This document shows positions 5,090 through 7,842 of a stretch of DNA of 7,842 nucleotides, in pieces (within the stretch, counting starts at the first letter, position 1; each line of letters opens with the position of its first letter). The position numbers and the translations under genes were made by a program. This DNA is from Planctomycetota bacterium (GTDB taxonomy: Bacteria; Planctomycetota; UBA1135; GCA-002686595): positions 1 to 7,842 of the forward strand of contig WTJQ01000098.1 of the NCBI GenBank assembly GCA_011524785.1, in the 5' to 3' direction. Below the pieces are notes generated by a model. The model was not told the origin of the DNA, made no database searches, and worked only from the letters and a program-made list of their open reading frames with translations.

Positions 5090-7842
5090 TCAGCGCTTCC
5101 GGCGGCCGCCGGGGCGGACCTCACGACCATCGGCCCGGAGATAGCGCAGGACGGAGTCCTCCACCTGGTCCGGGACCGCCGTGAAGTTGATCGTCCGCTC
5201 CGAGCGGTGCTCGATGGCGCGGATCCAGTCGGAGAGCCGATCGTTGAGGTAGTCCACGACCTCCGGGTGCGCCTTGACCTCGACCGTGCTGAACCCCTTC
5301 TGGGTCACGGCGGAGCCGAGGCGCCGCAGGATCGCCTGCGCACGGGACTCGACCGTCCGCACGCGGGCCGTGCCGCGGCAGCGGGGGCAGGCCTGGAACA
5401 CCTTCTTGTGGGTGCCCGGGCCGAGGCGCTGGCGGGTCATCTCGAGCAGGCCGAACTGACCGATGCGGCCCAGCTTGGAGCGCGCCCGGTCCTTGGCCAT
5501 CTCGTTCCGCAGGGCCTTCTCGACCTGGCGGTTGCTCGAGCCCCGCGACATGTCGATGAAGTCGATCACGACGATGCCGCCGAGGTCCCGCAGCCGGATC
5601 TGGCGAGCGATCTCGGGGACCGCCTCCAGGTTGGTCTTCAGAGCGATCTTCTCGAAGTCGTGGCTGTCCGTCCGGGTCCGCCCCGAGTTGATGTCGATGG
5701 CCACCAGCGCCTCGGCCTGGTCGAACACCAGGGAGCCGCCGGAGGGCAGGTCCAGCTTGCGCGCGAAGACGCGCTCGAACTCCTGCTCGATCCCGAAGTG
5801 GTGGAAGACGGGACGGTCCCCGTCGTGCATCACGATGCGATGCTTCTGCTCGGGCATCAGCTGCTCGGCGAACTCGAGCATCTGCTCGTGCACCATGACG
5901 TCGTCGACCACGACCTTGGCGGTGCGCTCGTCGAACAGGTCGCGCAGCGTCCGGATCGCCAGGTCGGACTCCTGGTAGAGGGCCGAGGGGCCGCGGCCGT
6001 GCTTCAGGCGCTTGCCGAAGGACTCCCAGACCCCCATCAGGTAGTCGAGGTCCCGCTGCAGATCGCTCTTCTTGCGGCCCACGCCGGCGGTTCGGACGAT
6101 GACGCCCATCCCCTCCGGGCACTTCATGCCCTGGAGGACCCGCTTGAGGCGGCGGCGCTCCTTGTCGTCGGGAATCTTCTTGCTGACGCCGGTGCGCTCC
6201 ATGGAGGGCATGAGCACCAGGTAGCGGCCGGGGATGGAGATGTAGGTCGTGAGGGTCGGTCCCTTGTCACCGATCGCGTCCTTCGTCACCTGGACCACGA
6301 CCTGGTCCCCCACCTTGAGCAGGTCGGAGATCGGCACCTTCTTCCGGCTGCGGCGCCGCACCTCGCGGCGCGCGCTGTCCTTGCGCACGGCGGCCTTCTT
6401 GCTGCTGGCCTTCTTGCGGCTCCGGGAGCGACGCCCCCTCGCGGGCTCGTCGGCGGAATCGGCATCGGAGCCTTCAGCGCTCTCAGGGTCGGAGCCTTCA
6501 GTGCTCTCAGCATCAGAGCCTTCTGCGGCCTCAGCATCGGAGCCATCAGCAGCCTCGTCGTCAGAGCCCTCAGCGGCCTCGGGATCGGAGCCGGCATCCC
6601 CGTCGGCGTCCGCACCGTCGGGAGCCTCGTCCCCAGCATCCTCGACGGCGTCGTCGTCGTGGGCGTCGTCGGACCAGTCCTCGGGGTCGAGATTGGCCGT
6701 GAGCAGCTGGTCCAGCTTGAAGCCCTCCTCCCCGTAGATCGGCATCACGTCGCTCGTGTGCAGGAAGCCGTTGCGCCCCTGCCCGAAGTCGATGAACGCC
6801 GCTCCGATCGCGGGCTCCAGGTTCACGACCTTGCCGCGGTAGATGTCGTTGACCAGGGTCTTCTGGCTCTCGGCCGTCATGAGGAGGTCGACGATCCGGT
6901 CGTCCTCCTCCACCACGGCCACGCGCCGCTCCTCCGGCTCGGAGGCGTTGACGAGGATCCGCAGCACGCGCTCGGCCTCGGCCTTCGCGGCCAGCTCCTC
7001 CTCGCTGAGCTCCTCCTCCGGCTCGGCCTCACTGCTCCCGGACTTCTTGCGCCGGGAGCGCTTGCGCTTCTTGCGGGCCGGCTTCTCCTTGTCGGAGCCA
7101 CCCTCGCCCTCGGCGTCCTTGTCGGCGTCACCAGCCTCGGCCTCCTCGCCGTCGCCGTCGCCGTCCTCGGACTTGCCCTTGCGCTTGCCACGCCCACGGC
7201 CCCCACGTCGGCGGCGCCGTTTGCGCGGCTCGCCGTCGCCATCACCGTCGCCGCCGTCTTCACGGTCGCCCTCGGCTCCCTGATCGTCCGGGTCCGAGGT
7301 CTCTCCGGGATCGGCCTCGGCCCCGTCCTCGGCGCCCTGGCCCTCCTCGTCGCCCTCCGAGGAGCGACCGCGGCGGCGACGCCCACCGCGGCGGCGACGC
7401 CGGCGCTTCTTCGGCTCCCCGTCCTCGGGATCGCCTCCCTGCTCACCCTCGGAGGCTTCCGGATCGGCGGAGGACTCGGCGTCCCGCGCCTCCGTGCCGC
7501 CTTCGTCGCCGGTCGAGCGCCGGCTGCGTCGGCGTCGAGGCTTGTCCTCCTCGCTCGACGGTCCCTCGCCCTCCTCGGCCGAGCCCGGCTCGTCCTCGCT
7601 GGCGCGAGCAGCCGAGCGGCGGGTCCGCTTGCGGCGGGGGCGCTTGGGCTCCTCACCCTCGGGTGCGTCCTCGGAGGCGGCCTCCTCGCGTCCGTCGTCC
7701 TCGGACTTGGCGGTTCGCCGCGACCGCTTCCGAGCCGGGCGGGGCTTGGCCTCCGAGTCGCTGCCAGGGGCGGGGTCCTCGGAGCTCGGGGCCTCGGAAG
7801 AGCCCTCGTCCCCATCGGAGGAGGCACGACGGGAGCGGGGGT
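5090..7842 (-). CDS. rne: Ribonuclease E/G, with long charged N-terminal extension (5' end beyond window)
   Basis: This is a single-strand-specific endoribonuclease for mRNA decay and rRNA/tRNA processing. The frame is open to the right edge, giving at least 916 residues with the true start outside. Numbering from the GTG at 6967, where core homology begins: S1 domain about 35-250, interrupted at 96-210 by a low-complexity insert; 5'-sensor region with VRTAG (Arg292, Thr293; Arg496 also kept); DNase I-like catalytic region with the presumed Mg-binding Asp425 (AIDINS) and Asp469 (VIDFIDM); Zn-link CPRC (Cys527, Cys530); and a short small domain ending at 625. There is no C-terminal degradosome scaffold, so the ending is RNase G-like. 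The at least 291 residues before the core alternate acidic and Arg/Lys-rich blocks, as in actinobacterial RNase E N-termini. The GTG at 6967 has only a weak GAGG upstream and is probably an internal Val, though a shorter isoform cannot be excluded. Confidence 0.95.
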   Translation of the reverse strand, partial: PRSRRASSDGDEGSSEAPSSEDPAPGSDSEAKPRPARKRSRRTAKSEDDGREEAASEDAPEGEEPKRPRRKRTRRSAARASEDEPGSAEEGEGPSSEEDKPRRRRSRRSTGDEGGTEARDAESSADPEASEGEQGGDPEDGEPKKRRRRRRGGRRRRGRSSEGDEEGQGAEDGAEADPGETSDPDDQGAEGDREDGGDGDGDGEPRKRRRRRGGRGRGKRKGKSEDGDGDGEEAEAGDADKDAEGEGGSDKEKPARKKRKRSRRKKSGSSEAEPEEELSEEELAAKAEAERVLRILVNASEPEERRVAVVEEDDRIVDLLMTAESQKTLVNDIYRGKVVNLEPAIGAAFIDFGQGRNGFLHTSDVMPIYGEEGFKLDQLLTANLDPEDWSDDAHDDDAVEDAGDEAPDGADADGDAGSDPEAAEGSDDEAADGSDAEAAEGSDAESTEGSDPESAEGSDADSADEPARGRRSRSRKKASSKKAAVRKDSARREVRRRSRKKVPISDLLKVGDQVVVQVTKDAIGDKGPTLTTYISIPGRYLVLMPSMERTGVSKKIPDDKERRRLKRVLQGMKCPEGMGVIVRTAGVGRKKSDLQRDLDYLMGVWESFGKRLKHGRGPSALYQESDLAIRTLRDLFDERTAKVVVDDVMVHEQMLEFAEQLMPEQKHRIVMHDGDRPVFHHFGIEQEFERVFARKLDLPSGGSLVFDQAEALVAIDINSGRTRTDSHDFEKIALKTNLEAVPEIARQIRLRDLGGIVVIDFIDMSRGSSNRQVEKALRNEMAKDRARSKLGRIGQFGLLEMTRQRLGPGTHKKVFQACPRCRGTARVRTVESRAQAILRRLGSAVTQKGFSTVEVKAHPEVVDYLNDRLSDWIRAIEHRSERTINFTAVPDQVEDSVLRYLRADGREVRPGGRRKR
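6449..6592 (-). repeat. Six-copy 24-bp in-frame tandem repeat inside rne
   Basis: Six consecutive 24-bp units each encode an octapeptide of the form G-S-D-[PDA]-[ED]-[AS]-[AST]-[ED], starting at Gly126 of the RNase E core numbering. Units differ at several positions but keep GSD and the terminal acidic residue throughout. The repeat is acidic, lies in the S1-domain insertion and is followed by a strongly basic stretch (6338-6439). A copy-number-variable minisatellite is plausible. Confidence 0.9.
6968..7842 (-). other. RNase E N-terminal disordered region of alternating acidic and Arg-rich blocks
   Basis: Translated in the rne frame, this segment contains no stop and no ATG, GTG or TTG. At least six basic blocks (for example KRPRRKRTR, KPRRRRSRRS, and an Arg-Gly run at 7364-7411 with six consecutive Arg followed by Gly-Gly-Arg) alternate with runs rich in Glu, Asp, Ser, Gly and Pro. 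No folded domain is visible. Such regions bind RNA or partner proteins in other RNase E enzymes; any role here is inferred. Confidence 0.85.

Noticed and set aside
5090..6967. A complete 625-residue RNase G starting at 6967
   Set aside because: The frame continues upstream without a stop in a composition typical of RNase E extensions, and the GTG has only a weak upstream GAGG, so a full-length gene extending beyond the window is more likely.
6877..7827. 316-codon minus-strand open frame in another phase over the rne extension
   Set aside because: Its Arg/Ala/Pro/Thr-rich translation is a frame-shifted reading of the charged repeats. The rne phase connects directly to the catalytic core and is preferred.
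6968..7842. CRISPR array or intergenic repeat region suggested by repeated CTCCTC/GGCG blocks
   Set aside because: There are no regular spacers or constant repeats. The pattern is codon-level low complexity (Glu, Asp, Arg, Lys, Gly) in an open reading frame.

Overview
The window is very GC-rich and carries seven protein-coding genes, all on the minus strand. In transcription order (right to left) they are an RNase E/G, ribosomal proteins L21 and L27, the GTPase Obg, a PilT-type pilus ATPase, a membrane-anchored PDZ protein resembling GspC, and type III pantothenate kinase. The first gene runs off the right edge (5' end missing) and the last runs off the left edge (3' end missing). There are no tRNA, rRNA, CRISPR or mobile-element signals, and codon style looks uniform, so this reads as core chromosome rather than transferred DNA.

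Organism: rne-rplU-rpmA-obg is a widely conserved bacterial order. The very high GC, the CoaX-type kinase, the solitary PilT-like ATPase, and an RNase E with a basic insertion in its S1 domain together suggest a GC-rich Planctomycetota lineage or another deep Gram-negative group. This is inference, with moderate to low confidence. A myxococcal/deltaproteobacterial origin is the main alternative. An actinobacterium is less likely given the GspC-like protein.

Right part (5090-7842): one long RNase E/G reading frame. The catalytic core begins near 6967, but the frame stays open without a stop to the window edge. This gives at least 291 extra N-terminal residues of alternating acidic and Arg/Lys-rich blocks. 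A second low-complexity segment, with a 24-bp/8-residue tandem repeat, is inserted inside the S1 domain. The core keeps its catalytic, 5'-sensor and Zn-link residues.

Middle (3258-5089): a 199-nt leader with a strong 12-bp hairpin precedes rplU. It is followed by closely spaced rplU, rpmA and obg, which encode ribosome components and a ribosome-assembly GTPase. Obg has a degenerate G4 (guanine-specificity) motif.

Left part (1-3203): a PilT-like ATPase with a long disordered N-terminus, a 142-nt gap, then the GspC-like PDZ protein whose stop codon lies 2 nt before the coaX start. The pilus/secretion-type pair follows the translation genes on the same strand and may be partly co-transcribed with them.

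I do not see a wholly new multi-gene system. The most unusual feature is the RNase E, whose disordered regions lie N-terminal to and inside the catalytic half instead of in the usual C-terminal tail. The altered Obg G4 motif comes next.
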